Origin: Halichondria panicea
Lineage: Eukaryota; Porifera; Demospongiae; Suberitida; Halichondriidae
Reading direction: 5' to 3'
Length of the DNA: 64,000 bases
NCBI RefSeq assembly: GCF_963675165.1
Contig: NC_087387.1
Coordinates: 2,903,501-2,967,500, forward strand
Under the pieces are notes generated by a model that made no database searches, had not been told where the DNA came from, and saw nothing but the letters and a program-made list of their open reading frames with translations. Positions 38,697-48,835 of the stretch are shown piece by piece; within the stretch, counting starts at the first letter, position 1; every line of letters starts with the position of its first letter. A program made the translations under genes and the position numbers.

Positions 38697-38898
38697 TACC
38701 GTATAGCGGACAATTTTCGCTATTTGGCTCCAACCTTCAGCAGAAATTGTTCATGGGTTCAAATATTCCCGTTCAATGCCAGGAAACTACACCAACCAAT
38801 AGCTTTGCATGTGCATGGGAGTTTATCTCTTTTCACGTTAACTGCTCTGCCCTCGAAAAATGCGCATCACGGTCGAACATTCCCCACTATATACGGTA
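38697..38898. mobile_element. 202-bp TACCGTATAGC-type MITE abutting the Ginger-like element
   Basis: Left end TACCGTATAGCGGACAATTT, right end complementary to TACCGTATATAGTGGGG. It ends one base before the CCGG target site of the 4.9-kb element, so that element inserted exactly at its edge. Confidence 0.6.
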
Positions 38899-39289
38899 CC
38901 GGTGTCACAGGACACGGCCTCCCCCAGGACAGGAGCTCCGGGGGGGGTTCCGTCCTTAGGATATTTCCTCCCCCCGGAGTTTCTGTCCTAGGACAAAAGC
39001 TCCTACTCCAGGACCAGAGCTCCCCCATTCTGCGGTGCAGGTGAAAGTCAGTCCACAGGTAATCTGAGAGGACTAGTCTAGGCTACGAAGTAACAGCCAT
39101 AGACAAAGCCTAACTAGATGCAATAGATGCTGTATCTATTATGTTATAGATCTCAACACTCAATATATACAACAATGCAAGAGAAAGAAGTACAATAAAT
39201 ATAACCAAAAGTGCACAAATCATAAAGTGATACAACCAGAACAAAACCAATCACCTACTGATTCTTTGCGAATTTTGGCACAGCGATAT

Positions 39290-39400
39290 AGTGATACCAC
39301 TCACTATACATTTGTCACACATGACCATATCCTCAAAAGAGTCCGGTCTCTTGCACATGCAGTATATTGTAATGGCAATGGTTTGTGGTGTTGGTCTTTT
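39290..39400 (-). pseudogene. PHD finger remnant
   Basis: The minus strand reads IYCMCKRPDSFEDMVMCDKC, the first half of a PHD zinc finger (C-x-C ... C-x2-C). A one-base shift then gives EWYHYIAV, which continues the usual WYHY motif. The frame also changes between this and the protease just upstream. Such fingers bind histone tails and could target integration, by family knowledge. Confidence 0.7.
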
Positions 39401-40025
39401 GGGCATCGCTTTCTTTGTGCAAGGGAACCGTGAGTTTGCCCTTCTCAAAGCACTTAATGAGATGTGCTCTCATTTTGGCCTCATCAAACACTAGAGAATC
39501 CACATTATCGTTCATAGCAGCGTGATATGCAGCAGCAATGCTAAATAGTCCGCAGTTGATAGCACCATCTTGCTGCTGGAGAGCCACCACAGAAATCAAC
39601 AGCCCATTGCATTGAATTAATGGGCCTTGTGCTATCTGGAGCTCAGTACTTGGGGAAAGCGTTCCATTGAAGCAGCTGTCGTACAAATACAGTTCACCCT
39701 TAAACAGAGAAGTGGCAATCCATGCAGTGCTGTCGTTCTTCAACAAAGAAGATTTTCACAGCTGCATGTACAAGTAAAATTATCCTAATTACATAAACGT
39801 TGTCTTACCTGGGCCTTGATTATTGGAAACTGGTGGAAATGCCTTTAATTGGGCCAAGAGAGTATTATAGCAGCCTTCAAACTTAAGGAATTGCATCGAT
39901 AATAACTGGTGGGCTGCACGCATATGCTTGTCGGAGAGCATACCACCTATTGCACTCAACACTTGTTTGTCAAAGAGGTTTAGATCTAGGGTCTTCAGCC
40001 ACATCGTTCCTATAATCATATACAC
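39330..40025 (-). pseudogene. Ulp1/C48-like cysteine protease, frameshifted
   Basis: Two exons: about 40025-39809 (WLKTLDLNLFDKQ, LSDKHMRAAHQLL) and about 39761-39330. The second reads AVKIFFVEERQH, then shifts frame and continues WIATSLFKGELYLYDSCF and later QQQDGAINCGLFSIA. The catalytic His-Trp, Asp, Gln and Cys of the C48 family can all be found, but the His and Trp are separated by four extra bases (TGCA), which breaks the frame at the active site. It belongs to the Ginger-like element rather than the host. Confidence 0.75.
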
Positions 40026-40194
40026 AGAAGTCTAAGAATTGTACAAGATATATACACAGCTTATACAGAACATTCTACCAAGAAAATAGACATGTTATGA
40101 TATAATATTATTACCTGACTCTTTTGTTTCTTCCTATAGGAGGTGACTTGCAAGGATCTTTTGTGTCAAGAGGGCGCTTATCACGCTTATCTTG

Positions 40195-40367
40195 CTTTTG
40201 AGAGGGTAGGTCAGGCTTTTGAGAGGGTATATGTTAGGCTTTTGAGAGGGTACATCAGGCTTTTGAGAGGGTAGGTCAGGATTTTGAGAGGGTACATCAG
40301 GCTTTTGAGAGGGTAGGTCAGGATTTTGAGAGGGTAGGTCAGGATTTTGAGAGGGTACGTCAGGCAT
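40195..40367 (-). repeat. 21-bp coding repeat, heptapeptide DVPSQKP
   Basis: On the minus strand a heptad (D-V/L-P-S-Q-K/N-P) is repeated about seven times, then the frame shifts within the array. It may be the linker before the Ulp1-like domain of the Ginger-like element. Confidence 0.75.
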
Positions 40368-41546
40368 TCGTTTATTCTTATAGGAGGTGATTTGACTGGA
40401 GAAGAGTGGTTGTCTTCAGAGCCAGGAAGAGTGTTTTCTTCATCGTTGGTTTCTGTAAAATGTTTTAAGCATAATTATATAGCAAGGAACACGACAGAAG
40501 GAGGTTATTGCTAGCCACACTTTACCTGGAGAGTAGTATTCCTTTAGCAGTACCCATTGTAACACTTTTTCAATACTTTGCCGCTCCCAGACTGCAACTC
40601 GTATCTACCCTTGTCAAGGATCTTATGGACAATATATGGACCTTTCCAGGTGCAGTCCATTTTCCCTCCCATTCGATGAGAATTGGCCATATTCTTTAGC
40701 ATGACACTGCTGCCAACTGGATAACTCTACGACAAAAATGGCAAAAATTAAGCTAAAGTTTGCTATATAAAATAATACCTTCAAAGAGTTATGCTTGTTG
40801 TCATACTGCTGCTTCTGTTTTTGCTGTGCAGCAGCAATGTTCTCCTTGGCATTGAGGTGACAGCGGTCACGAATTTCCATCAACCTTCGGAGAATTCCAT
40901 CCATGTCTTCTCCGTCTTCTTCATTTTCAGTCTCCTCTCCACTCAATTGGTCAGCATCTCCTCTATCTTCTATAGCGTCGGCACCATCTCGTTGATCCAT
41001 ATCAAAAGTAACAGCTTTCCGCGGGTGGCGATTGAACATTAGGGAAAAGGGTGTGTACTTTGATGATGCCTACAATAAAAAAAATAATATATGCATGCAT
41101 TTAAAATTTTACCTGTTTTGATATTGTAACAAAGCCGAGCGGTATGCCTTGTATTCGGAACATAATCACAATAGAATGACCTTCAACATTTAATTGCAAC
41201 ACACTGTATAACAAAACACACCTGCTTATATACCAATCTAAGTATCTAGAATGATCTAGAACAAATAAAAGAACAGGAAACAACTAGAAAATCCCTGAGT
41301 CTATTGAGAACAATCTAGAATAAATAAGAACAGTCTGGAACCAATGATCCAAAGGGTTGTCCAATTATGACACCAATAGTCCATAGTACAGAGTACATCA
41401 CAGATATGCGATAGGCATAAAGAGCAGCAGAGAGATGCTGATCCCAGTCATCAGTACTAGAATCGATTACCTTCTTGAGAGTGTTCACTAGAGTCTGGTT
41501 GAAGCGTTCATCAAGGCCATTTGTTTGTGGGTGGTAAGCACTTGAT

Positions 41547-42642
41547 TAGCCTCGATCCCAGGCCGAGTTTTCGCTTTTATAACGGTTAGGCGAACAACTG
41601 GGCCTGGTACTAGTTGTCTGCGCATGCGTCAAATTTTCATTGTATATTTGTGGTCGGCAAAAATATTTAATAAATCAATAATAGAAATTTGTACACAGAA
41701 AATGCACAGAGTGAGTACACAAAAGATGCACATAGGGAGCTGCTTCACAAAGGCCTGGGGAGTTGCCAGTTGTGCTGCAGCACAATTACAGTGACCCAGG
41801 GCAACTTCAGGATGATTGAATGCCTTCCAATTACGTTTCAAAAAGATTTAGCAGGCTGCTGGACTTCTGTGATTCTAGGCCCCAACTCGTAACTCAGTTA
41901 AATTTTGCTTGAGAAAACATAGATTCTCTTGATGTCTCTGAGCTACCCAGCAACGCTCGAATGAGCAGGTCATACTCCAGTCCTGTGAGTATAGGACAAT
42001 ATTAAAAGAAACCAAAGACGGTTAAACCCTTACCTCAAACTGTCCAGTCTCGTCTGTTAGTATAGCCAAGAGGAGCACTGTTGGGATAGCTGGATATTAG
42101 CCATTGCTCCTGTACAGAGAAGTAGACATTTTAAATACGTGTAGATCTATACATATTAAATTTCTCGGTTATAGTGTCATTGTCGACGAGCTGATGATGG
42201 CAGCACCAAGTTCTCTAGCTCACACTCTTCACTTGATCCACCATATTAATGATGAAACTATAGTCTACCTACGTACCGGTAGATCTTGCCAAACATGAAC
42301 AATACTTGATAGCATAGCCATAGGGCCCACACAAAAATATCTGACCTTTAACAAGCTTGACAAAGCTTTATACCTCTTCCCTTGTTGTTCAGTCTTCAGA
42401 ATAAGCTTCAGAGAAGAGAGAAGCTTCAGCTAAGAGCCATTCCAATCGATTCCAATAATGATAAAACGGAAACTGACTTCTAGTACTTGATAGTACACGA
42501 ATATAAATGTCACGAAAGTGAACGAGAATATCCATTCGTCAGAATCTGACGAACGACTGACGCATGCGCAGACAACTAGTACCAGGCCCAGTTGTTCGCC
42601 TAACCGTTATAAAAGCGAAAACTCGGCCTGGGATCGAGGCTA
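41547..42642. mobile_element. Mutator-like element, 1096 bp, 83-bp TIR, 9-bp TSD
   Basis: Inverted repeats of about 83 bp begin TAGCCTCGATCCCAGGCCGA and appear perfect. The direct repeat 'gcacttgat' flanks it at 41538-41546 and 42643-42651. The interior has no long frame. Removing it rejoins the integrase reading V-S-S-A-Y-H-P-Q, so the insertion is precise and recent relative to the host element. Confidence 0.93.
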
Positions 42643-42995
42643 GCACTTGATACGCAGTGCTGTATGTCAGTCAACTGAAAAAGTCGGGTGTTGATTTCGT
42701 TGACAAACTCTCTTCCTTGGTCTGATTGAATTACTTTTGGCTGGCCACCCATGCCTGCAAAATGTGTCAAACAGAAATTTTGCTACACCTTCTGCTGATT
42801 TTGATGGGAGTGGGGCAGCACTTGATACGCAGTGCTGTATGTCAGTCAACTGAAAAAGTCGGGTGTTGATTTCGTTGACAAACTCTCTTCCTTGGTCTGA
42901 TTGAATTACTTTTGGCTGGCCACCCATGCACTGCAAAATGTGTCAAACAGAAATTTTGCTACACCTTCTGCTGATTTTGATGGGAGTGGGGCAGC
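42643..42995. repeat. 175-bp direct tandem duplication in the integrase
   Basis: The segment beginning 'gcacttgatacgcagtgctg' is present at 42643 and again at 42818. The two copies are identical except for one base (catgcctgc versus catgcactgc), and the second runs to about 42995. The first copy begins exactly at the 3' target duplication of the Mutator-like element. Confidence 0.9.
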
Positions 42996-43802
42996 CTCAG
43001 GCCACTTAGAGAAATAGTCTGAGAGCGTGATAATGTACTTGTTTCCAGAGCTTGTTTCAGGTAGAGGTCCTACCAAGTCAATACCAACTCTGTACCAGAC
43101 CTTTGTCACAGGGATGGGATGTAGTTCTGCTCTGGGCTTCTGCAGTCGGTGATTCGTTCGTTGGCATTTGTCGCAGTGCTTGCAGAGCTGCATGTATGAC
43201 GTCAGCATGTAGGCATTTCCAGTAGAAATCTTGAGCAACCTACATGCATGAAACAGATATAATATTATTGTACTTTATAAGATATGATGATAAATATACC
43301 TTTCCATAAGTCTTGTCTCTCCCAAAATGCATTCCATGCATCCAGTCCATCGTGGCACATGTTTAGTATCCTGCTTTTCTCCTCTTGCTTCACCACAACT
43401 CTTCTCATTCTATGCATGTTAGTGCTGTCCTTCTCAGGCAGGTATAAGCATTGTTGCTGCAGAGCATATCTTTGAACTTTGTGTCTTATACTTCTCTTGT
43501 CATTAGTGGAAAGCCCGTCTCTGTATTTCTTCTGGCCAGCATTGCTAGCAGCAGTCTTGCACAGCAGTATGTCCTCATACTCTTGTTGAGTAGCCATTCT
43601 GATTGCTAACAGTCTATACATTTCGCATGCACGCGCAACGCTAAAGCCGCCTTGACAGGTTTTGACAGGGTACATGTACCCGGATGATATATCCTGGGGG
43701 CGGGGATTCTGTCCTAGAACGAAACCACCGGGGGGGAGGCATTGTCCTAAGACCGCAGGCTCCGGGGGAGAAACTGTCGCCCGGAGGTTCTATCCTATGA
43801 CA

Positions 43803-44493
43803 CCGGCTTGAGGATTGATTCGATGTACATTCAATTTAACTTAAATTGTGACCATGACACAATTAATTTTGACAACACTTGTATATACATGCACAGCATT
43901 GCAAGTGTAGATCCCTTGATTTGACTGAATGGAACCGGAGCGACAGCACCTCTCAGTGTGTGTGTGTGTGTGCGTGCGTACACATGCAATGAGGTTTAAA
44001 AAGTAATTCAATAAATTATAGCTAACATAATTATAATACTGGTATATATATTGTTCTTTACATTATAATACTCATTTGAGAGCACTCAATGAGATGGATT
44101 CAATAGCGCAAATTAATCACATGTGGTATATAGTTATTCAGCCTTTCCTCATGCATCACTCAGCCAACTGTATCTCATTCTTGTCATATCTCCCCTGCTA
44201 AATTACCAGATTTGGACTAATAACAAGCTTTTACTATTCATATTGGAGGGGGGAGGATCTGAGCAAGTGTATAATTATTACACCCACAGTTTTCTAAACA
44301 TGTATAGATCTACATGCACACGAATTAATTTACAGCAACTGTATGATGACTACCTGCAAAAAGAAAAGAGCGAATGAAGTTCACTTGAATTCACAATAAT
44401 CATGCATTTCATTGCAGATCCTTTACAGCGGCCGATTATTAATTTTTGTCTTCTGGACTGAAACTAGAAGTAGAAGTAGACACGTGTCCCTAA
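43803..44493. other. Intergenic, no gene seen
   Basis: Contains a TG/TGCG run near 43957-43980 and AT-rich sequence. It would hold the 3' flank of the oxidoreductase gene. Confidence 0.6.
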
Positions 44494-46401
44494 CTAAATA
44501 ATATTGTCTTTCTTGATCATATCTGCTGCCTTCTCAGCAATCATTATCGCAGGAGCGTTTGTATTTCCACTGATAATCTCAGGCATGATTGAAGCGTCTG
44601 CTACTCTGAGGTTTGTGAAGCCGTGTACTCTTAGTCTTGGATCCACAACACTGCTCGAGTCAACGCCCATCTTGCACGTGCCCACTGGGTGGTAAACAGT
44701 CAGCACTGTCTGAGTTATGTACCATCTCCAAAAATCATCACTGTCATAGTCATATGAACTATTAGCATTCACAGCAACACACCACATTTCCCCAACAGAT
44801 CTGAAGATATCAAATGACGAGGAGTTTTGGATTCTCTGAGCAATACGTACAGCCTTGAGTAGTACCTCTACATCGTCAGGGTGGCTAAGATAGTTGGGAT
44901 CAATGATCGGGTGTCCAAATGGATCTTTTGGGTCTAGCCGCACCTCACCGACACTCTTTGGATGCAGAAGACAAGGTAGGATGGTTGCTGCCGTGATGGG
45001 GGCATCACTAATAAGCTCACGCCCCATGACCTCGGCCACTTTTTCTTCGTCCATGTTAGCGTTCAATAAACTTTTATGGTCAGCTCCCCCTCCAGCAAAG
45101 TTGAACTGAATGTCAGGCCGTGAGTCAGCGTTCTCCTGTATTCCTGATTGAGCAAACGCATGCGCCTCTAGAGGAGATGCTGAAAGGGGGCCATCACCCA
45201 GAAAAACAAATTTGGCAATATTTGGCAATGTCTCGACAAATGGTTTGGTTAAAGAGAGTCCAGCATGATATGGAATATCAGTAGCAAAGAGAAGATTAGT
45301 CATGACATGATCTTGTAGGTTTTGCCCGACTGGGAGATTTTTTTTTAGTGGTATACCAGCAGTTTTGAGCTGTTCCTTTGGTCCGATTCCTGAAAGCAAA
45401 AGAATATGTGGAGAGCCCACTGTTCCAGCTGACAACACAACCTCTTTCCTCACTCTTATCACAGTTTCCACACCCCCACGCGGCCCCATCAGCCTTACAC
45501 CAGTCACTCTTCCATCACTCGTCTCCAGCGATCGCACAGTTCTCTCTGTGAGTACAAACAAGTTAGGGCGTCGTCGGGCAGGGTGCAAAAAGGCTTGAGC
45601 TGTGCTCCACCGGGCTCCATTCTTGATGTTCTGTTGTGTCAAGCTAACTCCAATTTGAGAATGTCCGTTGTAGTCTATCTCTTTGAATCCTATTTCTTTG
45701 GCTCCACCAACAAAAGCTCTAGCTGCTGGAGTAACGTACTTGGCTTTGTCCACTATCAATGGCCCCCCTATACCGTGGAACTCTTGATCACCGGTGGTCA
45801 ATCGAAAGTCCTCAGATTTCTTGAAGTACGGCAATACATCTTCATACGACCATCCACTTGCCCCATACAACTTTACCCATCGATCATAGTCCTCGCGATT
45901 TCCTCTCGTATATACAATACCGTTTATAGCTCCGGTACCTCCGATTACTTTTCCTCGTGGCCAAGCTGAGCTATTAGACTTGAGTATGCCACAGCAATGT
46001 TTCTGTGGAGCTGTTCTATATTGCCAGTCAATGTCAGTGAGTTGCAGCATGTGACAAGCCAAAGGAATGTGTATTTCGTGCATAGAGTCATGAGGTCCTG
46101 CTTCAATGAGGAGTACTGAGGAGTTTCCATCTTCACTGAGTCTGTTGGCTAGTACACTCCCAGCAGAACCAGCACCCACTATCACATAGTCAAATTCTGT
46201 TGTCAGCACTGCTTTGTAGGGAAGATGTCGTGGAGTCCATGTCAGTAACTGAAAGGCCAGATAGCCAACCACCACAAATAGCAGGGAGCTTGTCAGGAGC
46301 TTGTTCATGCTAGATTGCACAGGTAGACCTCTAGCTCTATGCTCTCCTATTAAAATGGAGGGTACAAAAGATGAAAAAAAGTCGATGACGTTGGGCATCA
46401 C
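44494..46401 (-). CDS. GMC-family oxidoreductase, choline/glucose dehydrogenase-like (635 aa)
   Basis: A single uninterrupted exon. FAD-dependent oxidation of an alcohol substrate is expected. The FAD-binding motif is [12 protein letters not shown] (residues 70-81). GMC signature 1 is [19 protein letters not shown], signature 2 is [17 protein letters not shown], and the C-terminal catalytic pair is [10 protein letters not shown] (His) and [14 protein letters not shown] (Asn). All key parts are intact. The frame opens at 46401, but Met32 (46308) is directly followed by a hydrophobic segment ([17 protein letters not shown]) and may be the true start, giving 604 aa with a signal anchor. It is intronless, unlike its neighbours, which may mean an old retrocopy or a bacterial-type gene. 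The substrate is not determinable. Confidence 0.92.
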   Translation of the reverse strand: MMPNVIDFFSSFVPSILIGEHRARGLPVQSSMNKLLTSSLLFVVVGYLAFQLLTWTPRHLPYKAVLTTEFDYVIVGAGSAGSVLANRLSEDGNSSVLLIEAGPHDSMHEIHIPLACHMLQLTDIDWQYRTAPQKHCCGILKSNSSAWPRGKVIGGTGAINGIVYTRGNREDYDRWVKLYGASGWSYEDVLPYFKKSEDFRLTTGDQEFHGIGGPLIVDKAKYVTPAARAFVGGAKEIGFKEIDYNGHSQIGVSLTQQNIKNGARWSTAQAFLHPARRRPNLFVLTERTVRSLETSDGRVTGVRLMGPRGGVETVIRVRKEVVLSAGTVGSPHILLLSGIGPKEQLKTAGIPLKKNLPVGQNLQDHVMTNLLFATDIPYHAGLSLTKPFVETLPNIAKFVFLGDGPLSASPLEAHAFAQSGIQENADSRPDIQFNFAGGGADHKSLLNANMDEEKVAEVMGRELISDAPITAATILPCLLHPKSVGEVRLDPKDPFGHPIIDPNYLSHPDDVEVLLKAVRIAQRIQNSSSFDIFRSVGEMWCVAVNANSSYDYDSDDFWRWYITQTVLTVYHPVGTCKMGVDSSSVVDPRLRVHGFTNLRVADASIMPEIISGNTNAPAIMIAEKAADMIKKDNII

Positions 46402-48835
46402 GGATAGTCACATTTTTTCGACCGTTGCCAATCCCTTTCCTTACTTTATCTCTGAGCAAAGTAAGCCCTTTTTCTCCTACTGGAGATACTCTTATGGCTA
46501 TGGCCAAGTTGTCAGGCCTGAAGGTAAATAAGACCCCAGAGCTGCAGTGTACTCTGATATTAAAGACCCCTATAGACCCATTGCAGTGGGTGTGGTTTGA
46601 CGGCCGCTTTGATATTTCAATGATAGCCGCCATTTTGGGGTACCACATCAAACAGATTTGTGCAGTTTTTTTTTTACGACCTCTGGTTAATCCTTACACA
46701 TAGATCTACCTCTTTCTGCACCTTTTTCTCATTCGACACACCCAATGTTCCCAGACTCTATCAGGCACCAACTGTTCTGATCAGACAGATATTTACGAAT
46801 GGCCACTAAGCAGCAAAACCAAGGTGAGGTACTCTATTCAGTAAAGGTGTGAGGGCTTGTAAAAGAGATTTCGGTTTAAATAACGTTGCCTATAATATAA
46901 TCATAGTAGGTGTCTCTACATGTATTCACTGGACGGGACCAGAGGAGTTAAGACACGCCTCATGTACGCTCTCAGTAATTAACGCTCCACGTTTCTCGGA
47001 AACTGGGCGACGACCGTGCTCAACAATAATAACTAGGATTTGTGCATGAAAAGTGCGAATGCGATCCCACAGTTTTTTCTCTATAGTGAAAGGATGGTAC
47101 TAATTAACTTATGAATCAGCGATCGCAGTGGGATCCCGGCTCGATAGCTTGAAATTCACCATCAAACCTAGTTTTCAATGTACGTAGGCGCAGGCTATAT
47201 AGAGACGAGTCTGAGGGGGTTAACTGTATTAAAGTTTACAATAATTATTCTAACGTGAAAAAGTGTGAGCGAATACAGCAGTAGATATAACTACCAAGGG
47301 CACCATTAGACTTGCTGGCAAGTCCCACATCCGCAAGGGAAGGGACTGATCAACTGCCTATCAACGAGTTGTTCTCATTTCCTGAATCTCAGTGGCGGAT
47401 CCAGGGGGAGATCCCAGGGTGCCATGGATCCCCCCTTTCAGTCAAGCTATTGTGGCTTTACTACCAGCTACATTGTAGCTACCGTGTAGCGCAACATTTT
47501 CGAGGCACTTATATTTCGTGGATTCTTCACGCTGCGCGCTCGTTAGTTTGGAACCCCCCCTTTTATTTCTGCCACTGGATCTGGTAATGACCAATCACAG
47601 TGCAAAAGCAATGTCATGTGACATATTTGGCCCACGTATTCATTTGTAGTTAGGCTGGAGTTGTTGAGACTAGAAGACAACACCCACCCATTCACCTGAC
47701 ATGATGATGTCTTATAACTAAAACAAATCGATGAAAGGCAGTCGACCAGTCCTTTCTTAGTTGGGCCTGGCCCGACCTCCCCTAGAAAAGTCGGGCCATG
47801 CCCAACTAGTGCCTTCCCATGCAGAAAAGGTTGGAGACGCGTCATCATTCATGTGATTTTCCTAAATTTTTTGCTCACCTTACCGTAAATACTGAACAAG
47901 TTATTGTTATTTCGGGGTGACCAGTAGACTTACTATGGAGTATAGAGTATACATAGTTCATGCAGCGTATTGTCAGACATGAACACTCTATATGTACTGA
48001 TAACTCGTCAGAATGGAGGGGATACCGTATATTAGGGTATATTTCGAAGGTATAAACTTTTGCGGAATGTAAAAATGTCACTCCAGTAAACTAAGTCCAG
48101 TGCAGTGAATAACGGTTTAGGAAGCAGGGGGGCTGAAAAGTTACATGTTTATACTGGAAGCTATAGGAGAGGCTGGCTTGTCACGAAAGATTTGTTTTGC
48201 CCAATTCTGTACGGACCAAATGTTTTGATGTAATTTTGTCCCCGGACAAATTATTTCAGCCTGTATTGTGAAATAAATGTTCAGTCTTCCGCATTTCAAA
48301 AAGAAGAAAGAAATGCATGGCAATAAAACGTGAAGTTAGATCTAGTACAATTGAATGAACTTGAGCAGTGAGTCGGTGGAAAAGCCAATTGCCTTCAAGG
48401 TTTGCTACTAATAAACAGTTGCCAGTGTGAGTCCACAGAAATAGTGGTCACATTTACTAAGTGCTGGGAATGGTAGATTTAGCATCTACTCATTCGCATG
48501 CTATTTCCTTATTTCTTACATATATTAATAGATCTGCTGTACACCGGGTTCCTACTGAGCTATAGGTTATCCATTCAGGGAGCTTATCTAGACAGCTATA
48601 GCCATGCATGCATGCGTGTGAGAAAGTCCCTAAACTTTAACAGCCAGCTGAAACAGCTACCTACTGTCAGTGACCTGGGGGACTGAATATTACAGGTGGT
48701 ATATCTGAATGTCTGCTTTCCAGAATTATTTGGTCCGAAAGACAATATTTCAGTGAATATTTCAGGGAACAAAACATTAGTTTTGTGACATGCACTGCTA
48801 AAATTCATATGTTAACAATTATTATTCAAATTCAG
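46402..48835. other. Intergenic, divergent between oxidoreductase and NLR
   Basis: No gene is resolved. It holds a hairpin at 47758-47808 and a fragment of a TACCGT-type element near 48024-48065. The NLR must have at least one 5' exon with a phase-1 donor somewhere before 48836, but I could not choose it with confidence. Confidence 0.5.
47758..47808. repeat. Short hairpin
   Basis: TAGTTGGGC pairs with GCCCAACTA and GGCCCGAC pairs with GTCGGGCC, around a short loop. It could be a foldback remnant. Confidence 0.7.

Larger units (their letters stand above)
40554..43675 (-). pseudogene. Gypsy-type integrase of the Ginger-like element, disrupted
   Basis: On the minus strand: an N-terminal zinc-binding region (CHDGL, then in another frame MHGMHFGRDKTYGK, CKHCDKCQRTN), the core with VGIDLVGPLP (first D), VIQSDQGREF (second D) and YHPQTNGLDERFNQ (E). 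Next come a conserved block MFNRHPRKAV and the C-terminal GKMDCTWKGPYIVHKI. The gene would have introns (for example near 43265-43240 and 40790-40740). It is broken by several frameshifts, by a 175-bp internal tandem duplication (42643-42995) and by a 1096-bp Mutator-like insertion (41547-42642) between the second D and the E. Confidence 0.85.
38903..43802 (-). mobile_element. Ginger1-like DNA transposon, 4.9 kb, degenerate
   Basis: Ends TGTCACAGGACAC and the complement of TGTCATAGGATAG are flanked by CCGG on both sides (38899-38902 and 43803-43806). The subterminal 130 bp at each end repeat phrases like 'gtcctaggac' and 'ctccggggg'. On the minus strand, in order, lie a zinc-binding region, a gypsy-type integrase core, a C-terminal GPY-type domain (WKGPYIVHKI), a short heptad repeat, a Ulp1-like protease and a PHD finger. 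A gypsy-like integrase with GPY domain between short inverted repeats, without LTRs or reverse transcriptase, fits the published description of Ginger1. Several frameshifts and a 1096-bp insertion show the copy is dead. Confidence 0.82.

Noticed and set aside
38903-43802. Ty3/gypsy retrotransposon
   Set aside because: The integrase is gypsy-like, but no LTRs, gag, protease of the aspartic type or reverse transcriptase were seen. Short inverted ends with a CCGG duplication fit a DNA transposon better.
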